The notes below the pieces were generated by a model. That model did not search any database. It was not told the origin of the DNA and worked only from the letters and a program-made list of their open reading frames with translations. Positions 34,155 through 42,655 of a stretch of DNA of 64,000 nt are shown here, piece after piece (position 1 is the first letter of the stretch; each line of letters starts with the position of its first letter). Location: contig NZ_LQPJ01000102.1 in assembly GCF_002101785.1 (NCBI RefSeq), forward strand, positions 62,001 through 126,000. The letters run 5' to 3'. The stretch is from Mycobacterium palustre (GTDB lineage: Bacteria; Actinomycetota; Actinomycetes; Mycobacteriales; Mycobacteriaceae). A program made the translations under genes and the position numbers.

Positions 34155-34170
34155 TAATTGCATGCGATTA
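34155..34170. promoter_or_regulatory. Palindromic operator candidate upstream of FAH operon
   Basis: TAATTGCATGCGATTA, self-complementary except one base pair, 17 bases before ATG 34138. Its position over the promoter suggests a repressor site; no regulator in the window is clearly linked to it. Confidence 0.5.
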
Positions 34171-34618
34171 AATTATCTGACGGTGTGATCATCGGTCGCT
34201 CGCATGGCTGTGTCAACCCATTTGGTACGGGCCGGGCATGTGGTAGTAATGAATATCGATTAATGAGCTCACCGCGCTCGAGCCGCGCGAAGGAGAAGCG
34301 ATGTCCCTGCCCACGGGGCCGCCTGTGGCCGTGATGATCGGCTTCCCGGTTCAGGTCTACCAAGCCGAGTGCGGGTTCCTCGACCCACGCGGCAAGGGAC
34401 GCGGTGTTCGAGAAGCGGATGGACTTTCCGGTGGAGTGCATGTCCAAGGATGCGCCGAAGGAAGAGCCCCAGGCAGAGGCACTGGTGGGGACGACGGTGA
34501 GCCAGGTAAAGCGCCGCGGAAGCCCGAGGGGCGTCGTCGACAGCCGCGCCCCGGAACTTGCCCAAGTGCTTTGCGGAGTCGAACCAGCCGACCGTGAGCC
34601 GCGAGAAGGGAATTCGCT
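34171..34618. other. Intergenic region, no supported gene
   Basis: About 450 bases between the divergent FAH and bicupin operons. A plus-strand frame (about 34350-34600) reads VFEKRMDFPVECMSKDAPKE, then becomes low-complexity, and another open frame covers the same bases. Neither has a clear ribosome-binding site or known family, so a degraded gene is possible but unproven. Confidence 0.5.
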
Positions 34619-35437
34619 GTGGACTTCGTGCGCCCCCTATCCGAAGGCCGTGCCTTCGACACGGGATATCCGGGCTATCACGCTCAGATTCTGTGGTTCA
34701 ACGAAGGCGCCACCATGATCGCGAGTTACATCCAGGAGGGCGGGTGCGGGCCTGACCTGCATTACCACCATTGCGACCAGGTCTACTTTCTGACCGAGGG
34801 CCACATGAATGTGCGATTGGGCGAGGACACCCACTCGATCGGCCCCAACACATTGGTGTTCATTCCTGCCGGGCTTCCGCACTGCAATTGGAACGACGGT
34901 CCCGGCACCGAACTGCATTTCGAGATGCTTGCGCCTACTCCCGTGGTCGGGGCCCCGGTCGCGATCCCGGTCTCTTCTGCAGCAGAAATTCCCCCCGACC
35001 GCCGGGCCGCGCTGGAGGGCTTCGTTCTGACGGTCGATCCTGGCTCGTTGCTGGAGGCCAAGCCCGGATTTCGGATTCAACTTCTCATCGATCAAGACAA
35101 CGGATCGGCCAACGCAGCGCTCATGTATGCCGAAGTGGATCCCGGTGGCGGCGGCCCGGGGACACATGTTCACGAGTTCGACCAGTACTACCTGGTTCTC
35201 GAGGGGACTCTCACCGTCGAGGTCGCCCTGCACATCCACCACGTTGAAGCGCCCGCCCTGGCGGTGCTTCCGGCCGGTGTCCCGCACCGTCAGTACAACG
35301 ACGGGACCCGCACTGAAAAGCACCTATCGATACTGGTTCCGCCGCCGGCCCCGGATCAGCCGTGGGACCGCGGGGTCGAGTTCTCGACCACTGGTGAGGA
35401 TCTGTTCGGCATCACCACTGGCTCACTAGGCCGATGA
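34619..35437 (+). CDS. Bicupin protein
   Basis: 272 residues from GTG 34619, with GAGAAGG upstream. Two cupin domains are visible: the first has LHYHHCDQVYFLTEGHMNVRLG and GLPHCNWND, the second THVHEFDQYYLVLEGTLTVEV and GVPHRQYNDG. Each keeps the H-x-H-x(n)-E and late His metal ligands of cupin motifs 1 and 2. Bicupins include dioxygenases, decarboxylases and sugar isomerases. The last four bases overlap the DUF3500 gene (ATGA), so the two act together. Substrate unknown; metal is probably Fe or Mn by family. Confidence 0.88.
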   Translation: MDFVRPLSEGRAFDTGYPGYHAQILWFNEGATMIASYIQEGGCGPDLHYHHCDQVYFLTEGHMNVRLGEDTHSIGPNTLVFIPAGLPHCNWNDGPGTELHFEMLAPTPVVGAPVAIPVSSAAEIPPDRRAALEGFVLTVDPGSLLEAKPGFRIQLLIDQDNGSANAALMYAEVDPGGGGPGTHVHEFDQYYLVLEGTLTVEVALHIHHVEAPALAVLPAGVPHRQYNDGTRTEKHLSILVPPPAPDQPWDRGVEFSTTGEDLFGITTGSLGR

Positions 35438-36663
35438 CCAACACCGCGGCCGACTATCACGGATACCACCCACGCAAAGGGCCCTTCCCGTTACGGCGCG
35501 GTGCGGCCGACTTCAACGACCCGGCAGCGTTGGCCGGGCTGATCGAGTTATTGGGCGATGCGGAACTTCCCCCGGTGGAAGCCAACGCCCGCGAGCCGTT
35601 CGTGGGTGTCACCACCGACGGGCAACCGGTGATCCGTCGCGAAAAAATTCGCGGCGGCTTCGACCCCGAACCGGCGGGCCGCGCGGCGCAAAGTTACCTG
35701 CGCTCGCTGGAGACCTCCGAACGGGTTAAGGCGTCGTTACCGTTCGACGTCCCCGAGTGGCGCTTGTGGACCAACGCGTTCCTGACGTTTCCCGAGCACG
35801 GTCTGCTGTTGCAGGAATTGACCATGGAATGTCGGCAAGCCGCGCTGGCGGTGATCAAAGCGACGTTGAGCCCAGAGGGTTTCGGGCAGTTACGCATGGC
35901 CATGCAACTGAACGCCGAGCTCGGCGAATTCGTCGACGACTACCACGACACGCTGACCGAATGGTGTTATTGGTTCACCATCTTCGGCGATCCCACGCAG
36001 CCGAACGAACCGTGGGGGTGGCAGCTGGCCGGCCACCACGTCGATCTGCACGCGGTGATGCTCGACGGGCATCTGGTGATGACGCCTGCTTTCCTCGGAT
36101 GCGAGTTCCGGGCCGAGACGCTTTTCGCCAAACACCGCAGCAACGCCTTGATGTTCATGAACAGTCTGGGCCCGCGGGAGCAGAGCAAAGCTCAACTGTA
36201 TGGCTCGATGCTGGCTGACGAGCTGCCCCACGCCCTGGCCGGAATCATCGACGGACGCCACCGAGCCGGTGCCGGACGCGACAACCTGGTCCTCCCCTAC
36301 GAGGGGCTGCGCGGTGACGACCTCAGCGCGGGTCAGCGAGAACTGTTGATCGCCCTGGTCGATGTGTACCTCGACGGTTTGCCCCAGGGCCCGGCCCGTG
36401 AGTCACGTCGGCGGGAGATCGAAAGGCACTTGGACGAGACGCATCTCGCCTGGATCGGGCAATGGGATCCCGACGGTCCCTTCTATTACCGCGTTCATAG
36501 TCCGGTCGTGCTGATCGAGTACGACAACCATCCTGGGATCTTCCTGGACAACGACGTCCCCGAACCGTTCCATGTGCACACCATCGTTCGCACACCCAAC
36601 GGCGGTGACTACGGCAAGAACCTTCTGCGTACCCATTACGAGCACGAGCACGAGCACGGCTAA
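35434..36663 (+). CDS. DUF3500 family protein (copy 1)
   Basis: 409 residues, start overlapping the bicupin stop. The family of unknown function is recognised by the pattern WRLWTNAFLTFPEHGL, WGWQLAGHHVDLHAVMLDG, YGSMLADELPHAL, YEGLRGDDLSAGQRELL, RHLDETHLAWIG, and the C-terminal PVVLIEYDNHPGIFLDN...FHVHTIVRTPNG. Many conserved His and Glu residues suggest a metal centre. The C-terminus is THYEHEHEHG, a His/Glu-rich tail encoded by a GAGCAC repeat. Copies are at 47591 and, decayed, at 18387. It pairs here with a bicupin and an SDR, which suggests an oxidative pathway. Confidence 0.88.
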   Translation: MTNTAADYHGYHPRKGPFPLRRGAADFNDPAALAGLIELLGDAELPPVEANAREPFVGVTTDGQPVIRREKIRGGFDPEPAGRAAQSYLRSLETSERVKASLPFDVPEWRLWTNAFLTFPEHGLLLQELTMECRQAALAVIKATLSPEGFGQLRMAMQLNAELGEFVDDYHDTLTEWCYWFTIFGDPTQPNEPWGWQLAGHHVDLHAVMLDGHLVMTPAFLGCEFRAETLFAKHRSNALMFMNSLGPREQSKAQLYGSMLADELPHALAGIIDGRHRAGAGRDNLVLPYEGLRGDDLSAGQRELLIALVDVYLDGLPQGPARESRRREIERHLDETHLAWIGQWDPDGPFYYRVHSPVVLIEYDNHPGIFLDNDVPEPFHVHTIVRTPNGGDYGKNLLRTHYEHEHEHG

Positions 36664-36682
36664 TTGTCACCGATAGGGGATT

Positions 36683-37567
36683 GTGTTGAGCGAGTACAGG
36701 TTCGACGATCGAGTGGCGATCGTTACGGGGGCCGGTGGGGGACTGGGCCGCGCCCATGCATTGCTGCTGGCGGCTCGAGGCGCACGCGTGGTGGTCAACG
36801 ATCTCGGTGGATCAGTACACGGCGAGGGGGCTGACGCCAGCGCAGCCCAGAAGGTCGTCGATGAGATCCGGGCTGCGGGTGGCACGGCAATCGCCAGTAC
36901 GCACTCCGTGAGTTCTGCCGAGTCCGGGCGTGCCATCGTCGAGACCGCAGTCAAGGAGTTCGGCCGGCTGGACATCGTGGTCAACAACGCCGGAATTTTG
37001 CGGGATAGCAGCTTTCACAAGATGACGGCCGAAGCGTTCGAGGCGGTGCTTTCCGTTCACTTACTCGGCACCTTCTACGTCACGCAGCCGGCTTACGCGA
37101 TGATGCGTGAGGCCGGCTACGGCCGCATCGTGTCGACCACCTCGGCGGCGGGCCTGTACGGCGGTTTCGGTCAATCCAACTATGCGGCGGCCAAGGCCGG
37201 CCTGATCGGCTTGACCAAATGCATCGCCATCGAAGGCGAGAAGCGCAATATCAAAGCCAATGCCATTTCGCCGGGTGCCAACAGTCGGATGACCGAGGGC
37301 ATCATGCCGGAAAAGGGCCTGTTGACCTTCACCCCGGAGATCGTGGCGCCCGTCGTCGCCTACCTCTGCCATGAAGACTGCGCCGTTTCCGGCGAAACCT
37401 TGACCGCCTTCGGCGGGCACGTAGGCCGCGCCTTCATTGCGGAAACGACTGGCATCGACAAGGAGGGCCTGACGATCGAAGACGTCGCCGCCAGTATCGA
37501 CGAGGTCATGGATGTGGACGGATTCAAGGTTCCGGCAACGGCGTACGAGTCGCTCGGTCTCTCCTGA
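36683..37567 (+). CDS. SDR family (3R)-hydroxyacyl-CoA-type dehydrogenase
   Basis: 294 residues from GTG 36683 (TTG 36686 possible). TGAGGGLGRAHALLLAARGA is the NAD(P)-binding Rossmann motif, VVNNAG the structural motif, and SNYAAAKAGLIGLT carries the catalytic Tyr and Lys (YxxxK). The insertion VVNDLGGSVHGEG after strand two is typical of the peroxisomal multifunctional enzyme-type (R)-3-hydroxyacyl-CoA dehydrogenases and their mycobacterial relatives. It follows DUF3500 by 19 bases. It would oxidise a hydroxyacyl-CoA made by the MaoC hydratases encoded just downstream on the other strand. Confidence 0.94.
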   Translation: MLSEYRFDDRVAIVTGAGGGLGRAHALLLAARGARVVVNDLGGSVHGEGADASAAQKVVDEIRAAGGTAIASTHSVSSAESGRAIVETAVKEFGRLDIVVNNAGILRDSSFHKMTAEAFEAVLSVHLLGTFYVTQPAYAMMREAGYGRIVSTTSAAGLYGGFGQSNYAAAKAGLIGLTKCIAIEGEKRNIKANAISPGANSRMTEGIMPEKGLLTFTPEIVAPVVAYLCHEDCAVSGETLTAFGGHVGRAFIAETTGIDKEGLTIEDVAASIDEVMDVDGFKVPATAYESLGLS

Positions 37568-37584
37568 CCCCTGGCCGCTGCCCG

Positions 37585-37995
37585 TCACTCGAGGGCGACG
37601 ACGGCCTCGCCGCGCAGGGTCACGGTGCCGTCGGACAAAGTCACCGTCAGGTCGAGGGTCGCCCGGCGCTCGTCGTCGACCGCATCGACCGAGGCCACGG
37701 TGGCGGTGCAGGTCGGCTGTGCATGCACCGGGGTGATCGCGGCGAACCGCACCCGGTAGGACCGAAGTTGTTGCTGCGGAACGATGTCGGTGAGCAATCG
37801 GCCGAGATAGGCCATGGACAGCATGCCGTGGGCGAATACGTCGTCGAGGCCGGCGGACTTGGCATTGTCGATGTCGATGTGGATCGGGTTGGGGTCACCG
37901 GACGCGCCGGCGAACAGGGCCAGGGTTGTCCGGGAGATCGGTTCGATACGCAACGGCGGCACCTCGGCGCCGACCTGCGGGATGAGTGTGGTCAC
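37585..37995 (-). CDS. MaoC-like hydratase subunit (C-type)
   Basis: 136 residues, a single hotdog fold. FAGASGDPNPIHIDIDNAKSAG contains the hydratase motif with Asp and His as catalytic dyad (GD-x-N-P-x-H), and VFAHGMLSMAYLG follows. It matches the small subunit of heterodimeric MaoC enzymes. It overlaps the adjacent MaoC gene by four bases, so the two most likely form a heterodimer that hydrates an enoyl-CoA with a bulky side chain, as ChsH1-ChsH2 do for steroids. The order downstream of the DUF35-thiolase gene supports beta-oxidation. Confidence 0.93.
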   Translation of the reverse strand: MTTLIPQVGAEVPPLRIEPISRTTLALFAGASGDPNPIHIDIDNAKSAGLDDVFAHGMLSMAYLGRLLTDIVPQQQLRSYRVRFAAITPVHAQPTCTATVASVDAVDDERRATLDLTVTLSDGTVTLRGEAVVALE

Positions 37996-38456
37996 GACAG
38001 GTCTTTCTTGCGGTCATGTTGTACGACGACGGTGTTGCGCATCGTCGCCACTTTCTCACCGGCCTGGTTAGTGACGGTTGACTCGCGGATGATGAACCCG
38101 AGTAGACCGCCCTTCTTCTCGTAGATGTCGGTAATGCGACACGTCGAGGTCAATTTGTCTCCGGCATAGGCCATCTGGTGATAGGTGAATTCCTGCTCGC
38201 CGTGCAGTGCGGTGCGCAGGTCGACCCCGAGATCTTCGAGGTACGCAGCGGGGTTGGGCGACTCCAGGTCGATGGAATAGAAGAAGGTCGGTGGTACCGG
38301 CAGGTCGCGGTGCCCGGCTTGTCTAGCCGCGTCGACATCCGTGTAGGTCGGATCCTGCTGTCCGGTGGCCTTCGCAAAGGCGCGCAACCTGCTGCGGGTA
38401 ATCAGCAGCGACGTGCTGGGAAGCTCACGCCCGATGGCGGACCGGTCGATGTTCAT
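37992..38456 (-). CDS. MaoC-like N-terminal hydratase subunit
   Basis: 154 residues. RSRLRAFAKATGQQDPTYTDVDAARQAGHRDLPVPPTFFYSI matches the FAS1-type dehydratase N-terminal hotdog domain, in which the catalytic Asp/His are degenerate (GQQDPTY). QEFTYHQMAYAGDKLTSTCRI is the central helix region. With the 37585 gene it would make an asymmetric heterodimer like mycobacterial HadA/HadB or ChsH2/ChsH1. It overlaps its upstream (DUF35-thiolase) and downstream neighbours by one to four bases. Confidence 0.92.
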   Translation of the reverse strand: MNIDRSAIGRELPSTSLLITRSRLRAFAKATGQQDPTYTDVDAARQAGHRDLPVPPTFFYSIDLESPNPAAYLEDLGVDLRTALHGEQEFTYHQMAYAGDKLTSTCRITDIYEKKGGLLGFIIRESTVTNQAGEKVATMRNTVVVQHDRKKDLS

Positions 38457-40150
38457 CAGGTGTCCGCCCGCAACAGCATTGCGATGCTGGGAGTGACTCC
38501 ACCGCAGCTCACGACGCCGACCTGCGCACCCGGTATCTGACGTTCACCGGCTTCTCCTCGCAGTTGTGTGACCGCCTCGTGAACCAGGCCCATGCCGTGC
38601 GTGCGCCCGTGTGAGAGCTGACCGCCGTGCGTGTTCAACGGCAGCACACCGTCTCGCGCGATGTTGTGGCCGCCGGCGAGGAAGTCCTTGGCCTCACCGA
38701 TGCCGCAGAACCCGAGCGCCTCGATCCAGGACAGGCAGTTGATGGTAAACCCGTCGTACAGCTCCGCTACGTCGACATCCTTGGGGCGCAACGAGGTTCG
38801 CGACCACATGTGCGCGGCTTGGCCGAATGTGAGCGGCTCATGGGTCAACGTGCTCTGGTCCCACTCGAGGCGCTCGATCAGCTGGGTTCCGACGGCCTCC
38901 ACCAATACCGGTGGTTTGGCCATATCGCGCGCCGCATCCACGTGGGACACGATGATCGCGACCGCCCCGTCACATGGGACGTCGCAGTCATAGAGGCCCA
39001 GCGGCGTGGTGATCATCCTCGCCTCGAGGTAGTCCGCCATCGTCAGCGGCGTGCGATAGATGGCGCTCGGGTGCAGCGCGGCGTTGGCGCGCTGATTCAA
39101 CGCGATCCACCCGAGGGTTTCCCTGCTGGTTCCGTAGCGGTGGAAATAGCGCTGCGCGATTTGCGCGATGGTGTTAGCCGCCGAGACCAAACCAAACGGG
39201 ATGAACCACTGCTGCGCCTCGGGCCCGTACGGGCGCAAGGGGTCGTCGCGCACCAACGGGGCGACCCTGCCCTGCCGCACCAGCTCGGTATGGGTGGATT
39301 CCCACAGGGTGCGGTAGCACAAAACGTGACAGGCGAAGCCGCTGGCGACGGCGAACATCGCGGCGACCAACGGTCCGCTGGGGCCGAACGTTTCCATCGC
39401 CCCGTTGAACCAGGTCGGCCGGAGCCCGAGCGCCGACGCGAGGCCCGTCACTCCGCCTTCGGAGAAACCTCCGAAGCCACCCATGCCCGGGTAGGTCGAC
39501 AACCCGTCGATATCGTCGAGCGTCAGCCCGGCGTCGGCGACCGCGGCCTCGCACGCTTCGACGGTCAGTGACAATGGTGGCCGCATCAGCCGGCGGCCGA
39601 TCTGCGACATCCCGATGCCGGTGAGCGCGACCTTGTCCTCGTACTTGTCCTGGCTCACCATCGGCCGGACGTATTCGCCGATTCGCTCCAGTGGAATCTC
39701 GTCGGGTGCCTGCGGCGCCGCCTCCGGCTGCTCAGCCGCCGGCCGAAACACCGGCAGCCAGATGTTTTCGTCAGCGGTCTGCTCGAACTCGACCTCCAAC
39801 AACATCCCGAGCTCGAGTTGTTCTGGATCGCAGTCCGCCACGATGTTGGTGGTCATCCGAACCCGCGGATCCTCGACGATGGCGACCTGAGCGATCACGT
39901 ACGGGGGAGGCTTCCCCGGAATGCTGAACCGGTGATTGACGGTGAAGCCCGCCAGGGTCGCCTGCCCGGAGACTATTCGCACGCCCGTCTTCTTCGACCG
40001 GCAGTGCCGACAAACCGGTTGCGGCGGATGGATCAGCGCGCTGCAGTCGAGGCATTCCAGGAACCGCAACTGCCCGTCGGCGCCCGAGGCCCAGAAGAAT
40101 TCGGTCTCGGGGGTGACCGGCGGCAGCGGACGATTCAGCGGTTCTGTCAC
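38456..40150 (-). CDS. DUF35 zinc-ribbon/OB domain fused to a thiolase-like lipid-transfer protein
   Basis: 564 residues from GTG 40150. Residues 1-135 are a DUF35-type domain: FWASGADGQLRF, then C33-LDC36 and C47-RHC50 as zinc ribbon and an OB fold. After a Pro/Ala linker rich in PEAAPQAPDE, residues about 165-560 form a thiolase fold of the Ltp/SCP-x-like group (VALTGIGMSQIGRR, YDCDVPCDGAVAIIVS, AELYDGFTINCLSWIEALGFC, NTHGGQLSHGRTHGMG). In steroid degradation, Ltp2 needs the DUF35 of ChsH2 for retro-aldol cleavage; here the two are one chain. Thus a C-C lyase or thiolase role is likely. Confidence 0.88.
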   Translation of the reverse strand: MTEPLNRPLPPVTPETEFFWASGADGQLRFLECLDCSALIHPPQPVCRHCRSKKTGVRIVSGQATLAGFTVNHRFSIPGKPPPYVIAQVAIVEDPRVRMTTNIVADCDPEQLELGMLLEVEFEQTADENIWLPVFRPAAEQPEAAPQAPDEIPLERIGEYVRPMVSQDKYEDKVALTGIGMSQIGRRLMRPPLSLTVEACEAAVADAGLTLDDIDGLSTYPGMGGFGGFSEGGVTGLASALGLRPTWFNGAMETFGPSGPLVAAMFAVASGFACHVLCYRTLWESTHTELVRQGRVAPLVRDDPLRPYGPEAQQWFIPFGLVSAANTIAQIAQRYFHRYGTSRETLGWIALNQRANAALHPSAIYRTPLTMADYLEARMITTPLGLYDCDVPCDGAVAIIVSHVDAARDMAKPPVLVEAVGTQLIERLEWDQSTLTHEPLTFGQAAHMWSRTSLRPKDVDVAELYDGFTINCLSWIEALGFCGIGEAKDFLAGGHNIARDGVLPLNTHGGQLSHGRTHGMGLVHEAVTQLRGEAGERQIPGAQVGVVSCGGVTPSIAMLLRADT

Positions 40151-40190
40151 GTCACACCCCGCCCCGTCGACAGGGACGTCACAGCCGGCA

Positions 40191-41339
40191 TCACAGGCGC
40201 TCGATGATGGTGACGTTGGCGACGCCGCCGCCTTCACACATCGTTTGCAAGCCGAAGCGACCACCGGTGCGTTCCAGCGTGTTGAGCATGGTGGCAAACA
40301 GCTTGGGGCCGGTCGCGCCGAGCGGGTGTCCGAGGGCGATCGCACCGCCGCTGGGGTTGACCTTTTCCGGGTCGGCCTTGATCTCCTTGAGCCAGGCCTG
40401 CACAACTGGGGCGAACGCCTCGTTGATCTCGACGGTGTCGATGTCGTCGATGGACATTCCGGTCTTTTCCAGCGCGTAGCGGGTGGCCGGGATCGGGGCG
40501 GTGAGCATGAACACCGGATCGGCGCCGCGGACGCTGATGTGATGGACGCGGGCGCGCGGCGTGAGGCCGTGGTCCTTGACCGCTCGCTCGGACGCCAGCA
40601 GCACAGCGCTCGCGCCGTCCGATATCTGGCTGGCCACCGCTGCGGTGAGCCTGCCGCCCTTGATCAGCGTTGGCAACGCGGCCATCTTCTCGAGCGACGT
40701 CTCGCGCGGCCCCTCGTCAACGCGGAAGTCGCCGACCGGAATGATCTCGTTGTCGAAATGGCCGGCTTGGATGGCCGCGAGTGCCCGTTCGTGGCTGGTG
40801 AGCGCGAACTGCTCCATCTCCTCGCGGGAGATGTTCCACTTTTCGGCGATCATCTCGCTGGCGCGGAACTGCGAGATCTCCTGGTCGCCATAGCGTTTCA
40901 GCCAACCCTCGGACTCGTTGGTTGGAGACGTGTAGCCGAATGGCGCCCCGCCCCCCATCGCCGACGCGATCGGGATCCGGCTCATGTTCTGCATGCCCCC
41001 GGCCAGGATGACGTCTGCGGTACCGGACATGATTGCTTGAGCACCAAAGGAAATCGCTTGCTGCCCGGAGCCGCAATTGCGGTCGACGGTCACCCCCGGC
41101 ACCTCCTCGGGGTAGCCGGCGGCCAGCCAGGCGTTGCGCGCGATGTTGCCGGCCTGTGGGCCAAGCGCGTCGACGCAGCCCACGATGACGTCGTCAACGG
41201 CGGCAGGGTCCACGTCGACGCGGTCGAAGATCCCGTGAAACGCGAGCCCGCCTAAGTCGACGGGATGCACGTGCGACAGTGCGCCGTTGCGCTTGCCGAC
41301 CGCGGTTCGTACAGCGTCGATGACGTAGGCCTCGGGCAT
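40191..41339 (-). CDS. Acetyl-CoA acyltransferase (thiolase)
   Basis: 382 residues. DRNCGSGQQAISFGAQAI contains the nucleophilic Cys89; NPSGGAIALGHPLGATG carries the His; and TMCEGGGVANVTIIERL the second catalytic Cys. This is a complete catalytic thiolase of the degradative type, unlike the fusion protein downstream. Length is typical. It would cleave a 3-ketoacyl-CoA made by the SDR. It lies 40 bases before the DUF35-thiolase gene in the operon that starts with the ACAD at 42567. Confidence 0.95.
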   Translation of the reverse strand: MPEAYVIDAVRTAVGKRNGALSHVHPVDLGGLAFHGIFDRVDVDPAAVDDVIVGCVDALGPQAGNIARNAWLAAGYPEEVPGVTVDRNCGSGQQAISFGAQAIMSGTADVILAGGMQNMSRIPIASAMGGGAPFGYTSPTNESEGWLKRYGDQEISQFRASEMIAEKWNISREEMEQFALTSHERALAAIQAGHFDNEIIPVGDFRVDEGPRETSLEKMAALPTLIKGGRLTAAVASQISDGASAVLLASERAVKDHGLTPRARVHHISVRGADPVFMLTAPIPATRYALEKTGMSIDDIDTVEINEAFAPVVQAWLKEIKADPEKVNPSGGAIALGHPLGATGPKLFATMLNTLERTGGRFGLQTMCEGGGVANVTIIERL

Positions 41340-41388
41340 CTTCAGACTCCTTCACTCATTGGGGCGTTGTGATGACGCATCGCCACCC

Positions 41389-42567
41389 TCATCCGCGCGC
41401 CTCCCTGGGGAGGCCGAGCACCCGCTCGGCGATGATGTTGCGCTGGATCTCGTTGCTGCCGCCGTAGATCGTGCCGGCCCGCGAGAACAGGTACATCCGC
41501 TGCCAGTCGTCGAGGTCGCCGTCGGCCAGCGTCATGCCGCTCTGGCCGAGGATGTCCATCACAAGGTCGCCGAGATCACGATGCCAGTTGGCCCACAACA
41601 ACTTCGAGACGTTGTCCTGGCCGTTGTCGAGGCCACCGCCGGCCCGGGTCCGGTCTTGCTTGAGGCCCATGGTGGCCAGCACATAGGACCGCATCGCCCG
41701 CTGGCCCGCCCACGCGCGGGCCAGCCGCTCGCGGATCACCGGATCCTCGGCGGTCCCGTTCCGTTTGGCGAGGTCGGCCACGGCGGCAAGCTCACGCGCA
41801 TAGACGATTTGCTGACCGAGCGTCGATACCCCGCGCTCGAACGACAGCGTCGCCATCGCGACCCGCCAGCCGTCGCCCGGTGTACCGACCACCAGGTCGG
41901 CGTCTGTGCGCGCGTCGTCGAAAAACACCTCATTGAATCCGGAATCCCCGGTCAGTTGGACGATCGGGCGTATTTCGACGCCCGGCTGATCCAGCGGCAC
42001 AAGGAGATACGAAAGGCCGGCGTGACGTTGCGAACCCTTCTCCGTGCGCGTCAGGACGAAGGACCACTGCGCCTCCTTGGCCAGCGAAGTCCACACCTTC
42101 TGCCCGTTAATCACCCACTGATCGCCGTCGAGCACTGCGCTGGTCGACACGTTAGCCAGGTCGCTGCCTGCCCCGGGCTCAGAATAGCCCTGGCACCAGA
42201 GCTCGGTGACGTCCAGAATATGGGGGAGAAAGCGCGCCTGCTGCTCGGGCGTTCCTAACTCGATCAGCGTCGGGCCGAGTAGCTCCTCCCCGAAGTGGTT
42301 GACCTTTGTGGGAGCCTGCGCCAACGCGTATTCCTCGTAGAAGGCGACCCGATGCTCGACCGACAGCCCCCGTCCCCCGTGCTCCTCGGGCCAGCCCAGG
42401 CAGGTCAGCCCAGCGGCCGCGAGGTGTTGATTCCACGCTAGGCGCTCTTCGAACGCCTCCTGCTCGCGGCCTTGGGCGCCTCGACCCTTCAGCGCGGCAA
42501 ACTCGCCGACCAGGTTGTCCGCCAGCCACTCGCGTACCTCGGCCCGGAACTCCTGAACGTCGATCAC
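41389..42567 (-). CDS. Acyl-CoA dehydrogenase, larger subunit type
   Basis: 392 residues. LGWPEEHGGRGLS, LWCQGYSEPGAGSDLANVST, FVLTRTEKGSQ and the C-terminal GTIYGGSNEIQRNIIAERVLGLPRE are family signatures; GGSNEIQ is in the position of the Glu/Arg-type substrate site. It is similar to mycobacterial steroid side-chain enzymes that work as alpha2beta2 heterotetramers. The divergent gene at 42656 is a shorter ACAD, so the pair likely forms such a complex. It heads the minus-strand set of thiolase, fusion protein and MaoC genes. A cluster of TTACTAA palindromes lies in the shared promoter. Confidence 0.94.
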   Translation of the reverse strand: MIDVQEFRAEVREWLADNLVGEFAALKGRGAQGREQEAFEERLAWNQHLAAAGLTCLGWPEEHGGRGLSVEHRVAFYEEYALAQAPTKVNHFGEELLGPTLIELGTPEQQARFLPHILDVTELWCQGYSEPGAGSDLANVSTSAVLDGDQWVINGQKVWTSLAKEAQWSFVLTRTEKGSQRHAGLSYLLVPLDQPGVEIRPIVQLTGDSGFNEVFFDDARTDADLVVGTPGDGWRVAMATLSFERGVSTLGQQIVYARELAAVADLAKRNGTAEDPVIRERLARAWAGQRAMRSYVLATMGLKQDRTRAGGGLDNGQDNVSKLLWANWHRDLGDLVMDILGQSGMTLADGDLDDWQRMYLFSRAGTIYGGSNEIQRNIIAERVLGLPREARG

Positions 42568-42580
42568 GGCTGTAGCCTAA

Positions 42581-42624
42581 CTTACTAAGCACAGGCTCTT
42601 ACTAAGAAAATGTGATTACTAATC
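42581..42624. promoter_or_regulatory. Three TTACTAA palindromes in divergent ACAD promoter
   Basis: CTTACTAAG at 42581-42589 and 42598-42606 (identical), and GATTACTAATC at 42614-42624, each self-complementary around a central C, spaced by 17 and 16 bases. They sit in the 88-base gap between divergent ACAD genes, probably a regulator-binding array that serves both. Confidence 0.6.
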
Positions 42625-42655
42625 GCCCGCTCTGAACGAAGATCGGACTGGGACC

